64,000 nucleotides of DNA, taken from positions 1 to 64,000 of the forward strand of contig NZ_LZIF01000075.1 in NCBI RefSeq assembly GCF_001667145.1, given 5' to 3'. Below the pieces are notes generated by a model, which saw nothing but the letters and a program-made list of their open reading frames with translations, was not told the DNA's origin and did no database searches. Position 1 is the first letter of the stretch; each line of letters opens with the position of its first letter. The DNA comes from Mycobacterium sp. 852002-51971_SCH5477799-a. Its GTDB lineage: Bacteria > Actinomycetota > Actinomycetes > Mycobacteriales > Mycobacteriaceae. Position numbers and translations under genes: made by a program. This document shows positions 8,989-17,538 of this stretch, one piece after another.

Positions 8989-9645
8989 GCGGAGGTACGG
9001 CGGCATAGGAGTGCCGGGATGGAGGTCGTCGGCCGGCACCGGCGTCCCGGCCGTCAGGCTTAGCGGCACCACGCCCGCCCAGTACGGCAGCGGAACGTCC
9101 TGCGGATCATCGGCCGGCGGACCGCTACGCACTTTCGCCGACACCTCGACGAGGTCGAGCGCGAGCACCCCGGTCGCGGCGAGCTCACGGGCATCGGGAG
9201 CCCTGCAGTCCTCGGCGCGCCCGGGCGCGACGTGGTCGAGCAGGCAGTGCAGCGCCTGCGACTTCTCCGCCGGATCGTCGACGACGCGCGCATCACCCAC
9301 CACGACCACCGAGCGGAAGTTCACCGAATGGTGCATCGCGGACCGGGCCAGCACCAGGCCGTCGAGCAGGGTGACGGTCACGCAGACCGGCACTGACGCC
9401 CCTGATGCGCTGGCCGCCTTGGCCGCCAGCAACGGGCCGCTACCGGTCGAACCGTGCAGGTAGAGCGTTTCGTCGCGCCGGGCGTGCGTCGTGGGCAAGA
9501 CCACCGGCCGACCCCCGCTCGAGTAACCCAAATGGCAGATCAGCGCCTCGTCGAGGATGGCGTGGATGGCGCGGCGGTCGTAGTGCGCGCGCTCCCGGTA
9601 GCGGGTGGGGGTAGTACGTGCCGTCGGCTGATAGGCGGTGTCCAT
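8974..9645 (-). CDS. Pyridoxamine 5'-phosphate oxidase family (FMN-binding split barrel) protein
   Basis: A 223-residue protein of the PNPOx-like family. Visible family features are ALICHLGYSSGGRPVVLPT at the first strand, YLHGSTGSGPL, and HSVNFRSVVVVGDARVV. This is the version often annotated as a pyridoxamine 5'-phosphate oxidase family or flavin-nucleotide-binding protein, not classical PdxH. It is divergent from a MocR regulator across a 40-base gap, an arrangement which suggests a role in B6 vitamer metabolism. AAAGGG lies 5-10 bases before the ATG. Confidence 0.87.
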   Translation of the reverse strand: MDTAYQPTARTTPTRYRERAHYDRRAIHAILDEALICHLGYSSGGRPVVLPTTHARRDETLYLHGSTGSGPLLAAKAASASGASVPVCVTVTLLDGLVLARSAMHHSVNFRSVVVVGDARVVDDPAEKSQALHCLLDHVAPGRAEDCRAPDARELAATGVLALDLVEVSAKVRSGPPADDPQDVPLPYWAGVVPLSLTAGTPVPADDLHPGTPMPPYLREHRL

Positions 9646-9666
9646 AACATTGCCCTTTAGTTTGTC

Positions 9667-9696
9667 CTAGTACATAATTAGTCACGTGCCAGTACA
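9667..9696. promoter_or_regulatory. Direct repeats and probable leaderless promoter between PNPOx and mocR genes
   Basis: CTAGTACA at 9667-9674 and CCAGTACA at 9689-9696 are direct repeats 22 bases apart, about two helix turns, as is usual for MocR operators. CATAAT at 9673-9678 lies 7 bases before the GTG start at 9686, so the mocR transcript may be leaderless. The second repeat lies inside the first codons of mocR, which suggests autorepression (inference). Confidence 0.5.
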
Positions 9697-11014
9697 AAAC
9701 AGCATAACCGGAACGGGCGCGGAGTCCATAGCCGCCAGCATCGAAGCGGCGATCTCGGCCGGCGCCCTGGCGCCGGGCGACCCGCTCCCGCCTGTCCGCG
9801 AACTGGCCGGCCAGCTCGGCGTGAACGCCAACACCGCCGCCGCGGCCTACCGCCTGCTGCGTCACCGCGGCGCCGTCGAGACCGCGGGTCGGCGCGGCAC
9901 CCGCGTGCGCCACCGCCCGGCGACCACCCCGCGCTCGCTGCTCGGGCTGGACGTCCCCGCGGGCGTGCGCGATCTGTCGACCGGCAACCCGAACCCGGAC
10001 CTGCTGCCCATCGCCGGCGCGTCGCTGGCCGGTTCAGGCGCGGGCCAGCCGGTGCTCTACGGCGAGCAGGCCCTCTCGCCCGAGCTCGAGGATTTCGCCC
10101 GCCGCGCGCTGGCCGCGGACGGCATCCCCGCCGAACGCCTGGCCGTGACCAGCGGCGCGCTGGACGGCATCGAACGCGCGCTCACCGCGCATCTGCGCCC
10201 GGGCGATCGTGTCGCCGTCGAGGATCCGGGCTGGGCGAACCTGCTCGATCTCCTTGCGGCGCTGGGACTTTCGGCTGAGCCGGTGCGGGTCGACGACGAC
10301 GGTCCGCTGCCCGACGATCTGGGCCGGGCGTTGGGGAGCGGGGTGCGTGCGCTGGTGCTCACCAACCGCGCGCAAAACCCCACGGGCGCCGCGCTTTCGG
10401 CGGAGCGCGCCAAATCGTTGCGCGCGCTGTTGGGTCGGCGGCCCGACGACCTGCTCGTGGTCGAAGACGATCACTGCGCGGGCATTGCCGGGGTATCGCT
10501 GCGCGCCCTGGCCGGCTGCACCGCGCATTGGGCGTTCGTGCGCTCGGCGTCCAAGGCTTACGGTCCCGATCTGCGAGTCGCCGTCCTCGCCGGCGACCAG
10601 CGGACCGTCGAGCGGGTGCACGGCCGGTTGCGGCTCGGGCCGGGTTGGGTCAGCCACCTCCTGCAGCGCCTCGCCGTCGACTTGTGGTCCGACCAGGCGG
10701 CGGTGGCGCTCGTCGCGACGGCCGAACGGCACTACGCCGCCAGACGTCAACGGCTATGCGACGCGTTGGCCGAACGCGGCCTGCCGGCGCACGGACGATC
10801 CGGGCTCAATGTGTGGGTGCCGGTTCCCGACGAGGCGGTCGCGGTTTCGCGGCTGCTGGGCGCGGGCTGGGCGGCGGCACCGGGCAGCCGGTTCCGGATG
10901 AAGACGCCCGCCGGCATCCGCATCACGATCTCCGAGCTGACTCTCGATGAGATCGATCCACTCGCCGACGCGGTCGCACGGGCGGTGCATCCCGACGGCC
11001 GGGTGATCGTGTAG
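9686..11014 (+). CDS. MocR/GntR-type regulator with aminotransferase domain
   Basis: A 442-residue fusion. Residues 1-75 form a GntR winged helix (LAPGDPLPPVRELAGQLGVN, then ANTAAAAYRLLRHRGAVET); residues about 95-440 are a fold-type I aminotransferase domain with the PLP lysine at about 290 in RSASKAYGPDLRVA. Such proteins sense PLP or an aminated ligand. The neighbouring divergent PNPOx-family gene is the likely target. The GTG start follows a possible -10 by 7 bases. Not found at this place in M. tuberculosis. Confidence 0.92.
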   Translation: MPVQNSITGTGAESIAASIEAAISAGALAPGDPLPPVRELAGQLGVNANTAAAAYRLLRHRGAVETAGRRGTRVRHRPATTPRSLLGLDVPAGVRDLSTGNPNPDLLPIAGASLAGSGAGQPVLYGEQALSPELEDFARRALAADGIPAERLAVTSGALDGIERALTAHLRPGDRVAVEDPGWANLLDLLAALGLSAEPVRVDDDGPLPDDLGRALGSGVRALVLTNRAQNPTGAALSAERAKSLRALLGRRPDDLLVVEDDHCAGIAGVSLRALAGCTAHWAFVRSASKAYGPDLRVAVLAGDQRTVERVHGRLRLGPGWVSHLLQRLAVDLWSDQAAVALVATAERHYAARRQRLCDALAERGLPAHGRSGLNVWVPVPDEAVAVSRLLGAGWAAAPGSRFRMKTPAGIRITISELTLDEIDPLADAVARAVHPDGRVIV

Positions 11015-11021
11015 CCGCAGC

Positions 11022-11195
11022 TCAAGCGCCCTCGTCGTCGTCGGCGGCAGCGGGCCCGGGGCCGCTCCAGAACAGCTCGACGCCGGCACTGGGCGCCGCG
11101 TCGGGGCGCACGGAGCGCCGTTTCGGCTCCGTATTCAAGCGTTGGCTCGGCCAGTGCGAACAGATTCGTCGTTGACCGGATTCAAATTGACTCAT
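11022..11195 (-). pseudogene. Possible 3' remnant of a lost gene
   Basis: The 218 bases between mocR and treZ contain, on the minus strand, a run ending in DAAPSAGVELFWSGPGPA and DDDEGA with a TGA at 11022-11024. Third codon positions are almost all G or C, as in real genes here. Upstream of that the coding character seems to jump to another frame (FALAEPTLEYGAETALRA), which suggests a decayed C-terminal fragment. It has no strong ribosome site and I do not recognise the family. It could also be chance. Confidence 0.25.
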
Positions 11196-11232
11196 GGCGG
11201 CATCATCAGGTCTGGGCATGTGGGGCCGCCAG

Positions 11233-12975
11233 TCAGTTATCCACAGCCCGCTCAAGGATGGCGAACGAATGGCCTTGTAGCACAGTGCCGTCCGCGTCGA
11301 CGGCCGGCTCGTCCCAGGCCAGCACCACGGTACCGCTGACCGGGACCCGCACCGGTTCGGCGCCGAGGTTGCACACGATGCGCAACCTGCCACGGGACAG
11401 GCTGATCCAGCGCTGGTCCTCGTTGTAGTCGACCGTGAGGTGGTCCAGCCACGGATCGGCCATGTCCGGGTGGTTGCGCCGCAACGCGATGAGGTCCCGA
11501 TACAAGCGGTGCAGCCGGGCGTGCTCGCCGGTGTCAACCTCGTTCCAGTCCAGTTTGCAGCGCGCGAACGTCTGGGGGTCCTGCGGGTCGGGGATCTCGT
11601 CGGCGTCCCAGCCGTGTTCGGCGAACTCGGCCTTGCGCCCCTCGGCGGTGGCCTTCGCCAGCTCAGGTTCGGGGTGCGAGCTGAAGAACTGGAACGGAGT
11701 CGACGCCGCGTATTCCTCGCCCATGAAAAGCATGGCGGTATAGGGGGATCCGAGCGCGAGTGCGGCTTTGGTGGCGAGCTGGCCGCCGGTCAGGTTCTGC
11801 GACGGGCGATCCCCGAGCGCGCGGTTGCCGACCTGATCGTGCGTGCAGGTGTAGGCGACCAACCGGGTGGCCGGGATGCCGGTTTCCTCGCTGGTGTCCA
11901 GCGGCCGCCCATGGCGGCGACGCCGGAACGACGAATAGGTGGCGGCGTGGAAGAAGCCGTGGCGCAGCGTCTGCGCCAGGGTGGCCAGGCTGCCGAAGTC
12001 GCCGTAGTAGCCCTGACGCTCGCCGGAAACCGCGGTGTGGATGGCGTGATGGATGTCGTCGGCCCACTGCCCGGTCAGACCGTAGCCGCCCCGGCCGCGC
12101 GGGGTGATCAGCCGCGGGTCGTTCAGGTCGCTCTCGGCGATCAGCGACAGCGGGCGCCTCAACTGCTGTGCGAGCCAGTCCGTTTCGGTGGCGAGCTCCT
12201 CGAGGATGTGGATCGCGGTGGTGTCCACCAGGGCGTGGACGGCGTCCAGCCGCAGGCCGTCGGCGTGAAAATCGCGCATCCAGCGCAGCGCGCATCCGAT
12301 GATGTAGCGGCGCACCTCGTCGGAATCGGCGTCGGCGATGTTGATGCCCTCGCCCCACGGATTGCTCGCCGACGACAGGTAGGGCCCGTAGCGCGGCAGG
12401 TAGTTGCCCGACGGGCCGAGGTGATTGAAGACCGCGTCGATCAGCACCCCCAAACCCTTGGCGTGGCAGGCGTCGACGAAGCGCACCAGTCCGTCGGGGC
12501 CGCCGTAGGGCTCGTGCACGCTGTACCACAGCACACCGTCGTATCCCCAACCATGGGTGCCGGCAAAGGAATTCACCGGCATCAGCTCGACGAAGTCGAC
12601 GCCGAGATCGACCAGATAGTCGAGTTTCTCGATGGCGGCGTCGCAGGTTCCGGCCTCGGTGAACGCGCCAAGGTGCAACTCGTAGATCACCGCGCCCTCG
12701 ACCGCGCGGCCGGCCCACCCGCTGTCTGTCCACGTCGCGGCGGCCGGATCCCACAATTGCGAGCGGGCGTGCACACCGTCGGGCTGGCGGGGCGAGCGCG
12801 GGTCGGGCAACACTGTGGGGTCGTCGTCGAGCAGGTAGCCGTAGCGGGCGTCCGGCGCGGTATCCACGGTCGTATGCCACCAACCGCCGGCCGACCGCTT
12901 CATGGCGTACACCTGGCCCTCGACGTCCAATTGGACCTGCGCGGGTTTGGGCGCCCAGACCCGGAATTCAGTCAT
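11233..12975 (-). CDS. treZ: Malto-oligosyltrehalose trehalohydrolase
   Basis: A 580-residue GH13 enzyme that releases trehalose from maltooligosyltrehalose, the second step of the TreY-TreZ pathway from glycogen. It has an N-terminal E-set domain (FRVWAPKPAQVQLDV), the GH13 barrel with DGLRLDAVHALVD around the nucleophile Asp, and family regions such as VFNHLGPSGNYL and TCTHDQVGNRALG. The ATG lies inside the 3' end of treY (8-base overlap), so the two are translationally coupled. Last gene of the treX-treY-treZ unit. Confidence 0.96.
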   Translation of the reverse strand: MTEFRVWAPKPAQVQLDVEGQVYAMKRSAGGWWHTTVDTAPDARYGYLLDDDPTVLPDPRSPRQPDGVHARSQLWDPAAATWTDSGWAGRAVEGAVIYELHLGAFTEAGTCDAAIEKLDYLVDLGVDFVELMPVNSFAGTHGWGYDGVLWYSVHEPYGGPDGLVRFVDACHAKGLGVLIDAVFNHLGPSGNYLPRYGPYLSSASNPWGEGINIADADSDEVRRYIIGCALRWMRDFHADGLRLDAVHALVDTTAIHILEELATETDWLAQQLRRPLSLIAESDLNDPRLITPRGRGGYGLTGQWADDIHHAIHTAVSGERQGYYGDFGSLATLAQTLRHGFFHAATYSSFRRRRHGRPLDTSEETGIPATRLVAYTCTHDQVGNRALGDRPSQNLTGGQLATKAALALGSPYTAMLFMGEEYAASTPFQFFSSHPEPELAKATAEGRKAEFAEHGWDADEIPDPQDPQTFARCKLDWNEVDTGEHARLHRLYRDLIALRRNHPDMADPWLDHLTVDYNEDQRWISLSRGRLRIVCNLGAEPVRVPVSGTVVLAWDEPAVDADGTVLQGHSFAILERAVDN

Positions 12976-15271
12976 GGTGGCGCTCCAGCAGAGCCACCGG
13001 CAGGTCGGCGAACAGTTGGGCGGCCGACGTGGGACCGTCGGCGATCGCCCCGGTGAGGGTGTCCTTCCAGGTTCCGTCCGGCAGCGGCAAAACCGTGTTG
13101 CCCCAGCCTGTTTCGGCCAGCCGCACGGTCCAGCGGGTCACCGCCACCACGATGTCCTCGCCGCGGCTGAAGGCCAGCACGTGATCGCTGGCGTCGCCGT
13201 CGGCGAGTAGCGGGAGGTAATCGCCGTGCAGGAAGGCGTCCGGATGCTGACGGCGCACCCGAAGTGCGGTGGTGACGACCCGGATCTTCGGATGCTCCAG
13301 GGCCAGCAGGGCGGACCGGCGGGCGGCGTAGTCCACGGCACGGCGATTGTCCGGGTCGACCAAACTGTCGTCCCACAGCTCGGTGCCCTGATACACGTCC
13401 GGGATCCCGGGCACGGTCAGCGCGAGCAGCTTCTGGGCCAGGGCGTCGCTGGCCGCATGTGGATTGAGTTGGGCGACAAGCTCGGTCAGCTGGCCGGCCA
13501 CCGGGCCGTCGAGCACGGTGTCCAGCCATCGGTGCACCGCGCCCTCGAATTCGGTGTCCGGCTCGTTCCACGAGGTATGCCAGGCCGCTTCCCGGATGGC
13601 CTTCTCAGTGTAGGCGTGCAACCGCTCGCGCAGCTCGGCGGTGACTTCGCCGCTGACGGGCCATACACCGAAGATGTTCTGCCACAAAAATTGTCCGGTT
13701 GCCGAATCTGGGGAGGGTGCGTCGATCTCCCAGCGCGCGAGGAACTCGGTCCACAGCGAGGGCACCTGTGACAGCACCGAAATGCGGGCCCGCACGTCCT
13801 CGCCGCGCTTGGTGTCATGAGTGGTCAGCGCGGTCATGGTCTGCGGCCACAGCCGGGCCCGGGTGCCGGCGCTGTGATGGAATTCGGCCGCGCCGACACC
13901 GAAGCGGTGCGGCTCGCCGCCCACCTCGTTCAGCGAAACCAGCCGGGCGTCGCGGTAGAACAGGCAGTCCTCGACGGCCTTGGCGGTGACCGCCCCACAG
14001 AGCTGCTGCAGCCGGGTGGCCGGCTCCCCTCCGCGGGCCAGCGCCGCAGCCAGCACCTGCAGCGCGGGGCCCAATTGTGGTGCGGTCGACTCGGTTTCGG
14101 CCAATGCGGTGGGCAGCAGCGCGACCAGGCCGGGGTAGTCGCAGCGGTAGACGTCGATATGGGTGAGCAGCGCGGCCACCGCATCGGGCAGCAACGGGTG
14201 GTCGACGCCGGCGGCCGCCACGATGCTGCGGCGCAGGCGACGCAGCTCACTGGCCAGCGTGTCGGTGGCCGAATGGATCTTGAGGTCCACCAGCATGTCC
14301 GGCATCGCCGCGTAGTCCACGCCGGCGGATTCCACCAACTCGGTCAGCGCCGGGGCGCCGCTGGGATCCACCAGCACGCCGCCGACTTCGCGCAGCACGT
14401 CATAACCGGTGGTGCCGCCGACGGGCAGGGTGGGCTCGAGCGCCTCGTCAACGGCCAGGATCTTCTCGATCACGATCCAGGCTTGCGGGCCGGTCAGTTC
14501 GCGCAGCCACGCCAGATACCCGCACGGGTCGGACAGCCCGTCTGGGTGGTCGATGCGGATGCCGTCGACCAGCCCTTCGGAGAACCACCGGCCGACCTCG
14601 GCGTGGGTGGCGTCGAAAACCGCGCGATCCTCCTGACGCAACCCGGCCAGCGAGGTGATCGAGAAGAAGCGGCGGTAGCCGCACACGCCGTTGCGCCAGC
14701 CCACCAGCCGGTAGTGCTGACGGTCGTGCACCTCAGGGCCGCTGCCCCCCGTGGTGGTGCCGGGCGCGATCGGAAACGCCAGATCGCCCAGGCGCAGCAG
14801 GTCCCCGTCGACCCTGAGATCGGCGGCGTCGTCGTCGGACCCCAGCACCGGCAGCACGATGCGACCGTCGTCGTCGAGGTTCCAGTCAATGTCGAAAAAC
14901 GTTGCATAGGGCGAAGAACGGCCGTTGCGCAGGACGTCCCACCACCACGGGTTCTGCTGGGGCACGTCGATGCCCACATGGTTGGGCACGATGTCGACGA
15001 TCAGGCCCATGCCGCGCTCCCGGGCCGCCGCCGACAACCGCGCGAGGCCTTCGCGCCCGCCGAGCTCGGGGGACACCGTCGTCGGGTCAGTGACGTCGTA
15101 GCCATGGCTCGATCCCGCGGTCGCGGTCATGATCGGAGACAGGTACAGGTGCGACACCCCGAGGTCGTTCAGGTAGTCGAGCAGGTTTTCCGCGTCGGCG
15201 AAGGTGAACGCGAACCCACTGGATTCACCACGCAGTTGCAGACGGTAGGTGGCGATGACGGGTAAAGCCAT
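12968..15271 (-). CDS. treY: Maltooligosyltrehalose synthase
   Basis: A 767-residue GH13 enzyme that converts the reducing-end alpha-1,4 bond of a glucan into the alpha,alpha-1,1 bond of trehalose. Seen: TYRLQLRGESSGFAFTFADA at the N-terminus, SHLYLSPIMTATAGSSHGYDV, VDIVPNHVG, and the nucleophile region VDGIRIDHPDGLSDP. Length fits the family. It starts 3 bases after the treX stop and overlaps treZ. Product location cytosol. Confidence 0.96.
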   Translation of the reverse strand: MALPVIATYRLQLRGESSGFAFTFADAENLLDYLNDLGVSHLYLSPIMTATAGSSHGYDVTDPTTVSPELGGREGLARLSAAARERGMGLIVDIVPNHVGIDVPQQNPWWWDVLRNGRSSPYATFFDIDWNLDDDGRIVLPVLGSDDDAADLRVDGDLLRLGDLAFPIAPGTTTGGSGPEVHDRQHYRLVGWRNGVCGYRRFFSITSLAGLRQEDRAVFDATHAEVGRWFSEGLVDGIRIDHPDGLSDPCGYLAWLRELTGPQAWIVIEKILAVDEALEPTLPVGGTTGYDVLREVGGVLVDPSGAPALTELVESAGVDYAAMPDMLVDLKIHSATDTLASELRRLRRSIVAAAGVDHPLLPDAVAALLTHIDVYRCDYPGLVALLPTALAETESTAPQLGPALQVLAAALARGGEPATRLQQLCGAVTAKAVEDCLFYRDARLVSLNEVGGEPHRFGVGAAEFHHSAGTRARLWPQTMTALTTHDTKRGEDVRARISVLSQVPSLWTEFLARWEIDAPSPDSATGQFLWQNIFGVWPVSGEVTAELRERLHAYTEKAIREAAWHTSWNEPDTEFEGAVHRWLDTVLDGPVAGQLTELVAQLNPHAASDALAQKLLALTVPGIPDVYQGTELWDDSLVDPDNRRAVDYAARRSALLALEHPKIRVVTTALRVRRQHPDAFLHGDYLPLLADGDASDHVLAFSRGEDIVVAVTRWTVRLAETGWGNTVLPLPDGTWKDTLTGAIADGPTSAAQLFADLPVALLERHHD

Positions 15272-15274
15272 GCG

Positions 15275-17476
15275 TCACTGCGTCTTACGCAATACCAGCA
15301 GTGAGCGCGAGGGCAGCGACACCTTGTCCTCAGCGGTCACCACCTGATCGGCTCCTTCTTTGCGGCCCGCCGGTTCGTTGGTGTCCAGTTCCACGGCCCA
15401 CTCTTTCGCATAGTCGCTGTTCGGCGTCACGAACTCCACCGGCTCTTCGCCGGCGTTGAAACACAATAGGAATGAGTCGTCGACGACCTGTTCACCTCGG
15501 GCGTTGGGTGCGGTGATGGCCTCGCCGTTGAGGAACACCGCGACACACTTGTGAATGCTTTCGCCCCAGTCCTCGTGCGTCATCTCGCGGCTACTTGGAT
15601 TGAGCCAGGCGATGTCACGCACCTCGTCGCCGCTGCGGATCGGTTCGCCCTCGAAGAACCGGCGCCGGCGGAACACCGGATGCCGCGTGCGCAGCGTGGT
15701 CACCCTGCGCGCGAACTCCAGCAGGTCGGCATTCTTATCGACCAAAGACCAGTCCATCCAAGACAATTCAGAGTCCTGGCAGTACACGTTGTTGTTGCCG
15801 TTCTGGGTGCGCCCGAACTCATCCCCGTGCGCGATCATCGGCGTGCCCTGGCTGAGCATCAGGGTCGCCCAGAAGTTGCGCATCTGGCGGCAGCGCAGCT
15901 CGATGATGTCGGGGTCATCGGTGGGCCCTTCGACGCCGCAGTTCCACGATCGGTTGTGGCTCTCGCCGTCCCGGTTCTCTTCCCCGTTGGCCATGTTGTG
16001 TTTCTCGTTGTAGGACACCAGGTCGTTGAGGGTGAATCCGTCGTGTGCGGTGACGAAGTTGATGCTGGCGCTCGGGCGCCGACCGGTCGCCTCGTACAGG
16101 TCCGACGACCCGGTCAGCCGGGAAGCGAACTCGCCCAGGGTTGCGGGCTCGCCCCGCCAGTAGTCGCGCACAGTATCGCGATACTTCCCGTTCCATTCGG
16201 TCCACAAACCCGGGAAATTTCCGACTTGGTAGCCGCCCTCGCCGACGTCCCACGGCTCGGCGATCAATTTGACCTGGCTGACAATCGGATCCTGCTGCAC
16301 CAGATCGAAGAACGCGCTCAACCGGTCGACGTCGTGCAGTTCGCGGGCCAGCGTGGCGGCCAGGTCGAAGCGGAAACCGTCCACGTGCATCTCGGTCACC
16401 CAATAGCGAAGTGAGTCCATGATCAGCTGCAGCACGTGCGGGTGGCGTGGATTCAGGCTGTTGCCGGTGCCGGTGTAGTCCTTGTACAGCCGCAGGTCGG
16501 TGTCGACCAGCCGGTAGTACGCGGCGTTGTCGATGCCACGGAAATTGATCGTCGGCCCGAGGTGGTTGCCCTCGGCGGTGTGGTTGTAGACGACGTCGAG
16601 GATCACCTCGATGCCGGCTTCGTGGAAGCTGCGCACCATGGACTTGAACTCCGCGACGCTGGACGTGCGGTTGGCCGCGTACTGGTTGTGCGGGGCGAAA
16701 TAACCGAAAGTGTTGTAGCCCCAGTAATTTCGCAGGCCGAGGTCCAGCAGCCGCGAGTCATGCATGAACTGGTGCACCGGCATGAGCTCGATGGCCGTGA
16801 CCCGCAGCGAGCGGAGATGGTCGATGATCGCCGGGTGGGCCAGCCCGGCGTAGGTGCCCCGAAGTTCCTCGGGGACGCTGGGATGGGTTTGTGTCATCCC
16901 CTTGACGTGGGCTTCGTAGATGACGGTCTCGTGATACGGGGTCAGCGGTGCGCGGTCGGATCCCCAGTCGAAGAACGGGTTGCTCACCACGCTGGTCATG
17001 GTGTGGCCGAGCGAATCGACCATGGGGGGAGTGCCCGGATCGGCTCCGTCGGCGTTGGGTCCGTCCGGGTCTACCGCCTTCATGTCGTAGGAGAACAGCG
17101 CCTGGCCGAAGGTGAAGTCGCCGTGAAAAGCCTTGCCGTACGGGTCGAGCAGCAGCTTGCTGGGGTCACAGCGGTGACCGGCCGCCGGGTCGAAGGGGCC
17201 GTAGACGCGGTAGCCGTAGCGCTGGCCGGGAGTGATGTTCGGCAGATAGGCGTGCCAGACGAATCCGTCCACCTCGTCCAAGGGAATTCGCGACTCGCTG
17301 CCGTGATGGTCGATCAGGCACAACTCGACCTTCTCGGCGATTTCGGAGAACAACGAGAAATTGGTTCCCGCGCCGTCGTAGGAGGCGCCGAGCGGATACG
17401 GGTCGCCCGGCCACACGGTGGCGAGTTTGGGTTGGTGGTTACCGCCTGGTTCTGAAGCGGGACTGTTGGTTGACAC
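15275..17476 (-). CDS. treX: Glycogen debranching enzyme (GlgX/TreX type)
   Basis: A 733-residue GH13 isoamylase-type enzyme that hydrolyses alpha-1,6 branches and so feeds linear glucans to TreY and TreZ. It has an N-terminal CBM48-like domain (YPLGASYDGAGTNFSLFSE), then ILDVVYNHTAEGNHLGPT, the nucleophile region HVDGFRFDLAATLARE, and FVTAHDGFTLNDLVSYN. First gene of the tre unit; 62 bases separate it from the next minus-strand gene upstream. ATG start follows no strong ribosome site that I can see. Confidence 0.96.
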   Translation of the reverse strand: MSTNSPASEPGGNHQPKLATVWPGDPYPLGASYDGAGTNFSLFSEIAEKVELCLIDHHGSESRIPLDEVDGFVWHAYLPNITPGQRYGYRVYGPFDPAAGHRCDPSKLLLDPYGKAFHGDFTFGQALFSYDMKAVDPDGPNADGADPGTPPMVDSLGHTMTSVVSNPFFDWGSDRAPLTPYHETVIYEAHVKGMTQTHPSVPEELRGTYAGLAHPAIIDHLRSLRVTAIELMPVHQFMHDSRLLDLGLRNYWGYNTFGYFAPHNQYAANRTSSVAEFKSMVRSFHEAGIEVILDVVYNHTAEGNHLGPTINFRGIDNAAYYRLVDTDLRLYKDYTGTGNSLNPRHPHVLQLIMDSLRYWVTEMHVDGFRFDLAATLARELHDVDRLSAFFDLVQQDPIVSQVKLIAEPWDVGEGGYQVGNFPGLWTEWNGKYRDTVRDYWRGEPATLGEFASRLTGSSDLYEATGRRPSASINFVTAHDGFTLNDLVSYNEKHNMANGEENRDGESHNRSWNCGVEGPTDDPDIIELRCRQMRNFWATLMLSQGTPMIAHGDEFGRTQNGNNNVYCQDSELSWMDWSLVDKNADLLEFARRVTTLRTRHPVFRRRRFFEGEPIRSGDEVRDIAWLNPSSREMTHEDWGESIHKCVAVFLNGEAITAPNARGEQVVDDSFLLCFNAGEEPVEFVTPNSDYAKEWAVELDTNEPAGRKEGADQVVTAEDKVSLPSRSLLVLRKTQ

Positions 17477-17538
17477 GCATCGACCTTATCCGCGCGCGGT
17501 TGCGCTCACGCGCGTTGGAGGCCGGGTAGTAAGGTGGC

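Noticed and set aside
11440..13056. A 538-codon plus-strand open frame
   Set aside because: Antisense to treZ; no domain and composition typical of a shadow frame.
13817..15265. A 482-codon plus-strand open frame
   Set aside because: Antisense to treY; no recognisable domain.
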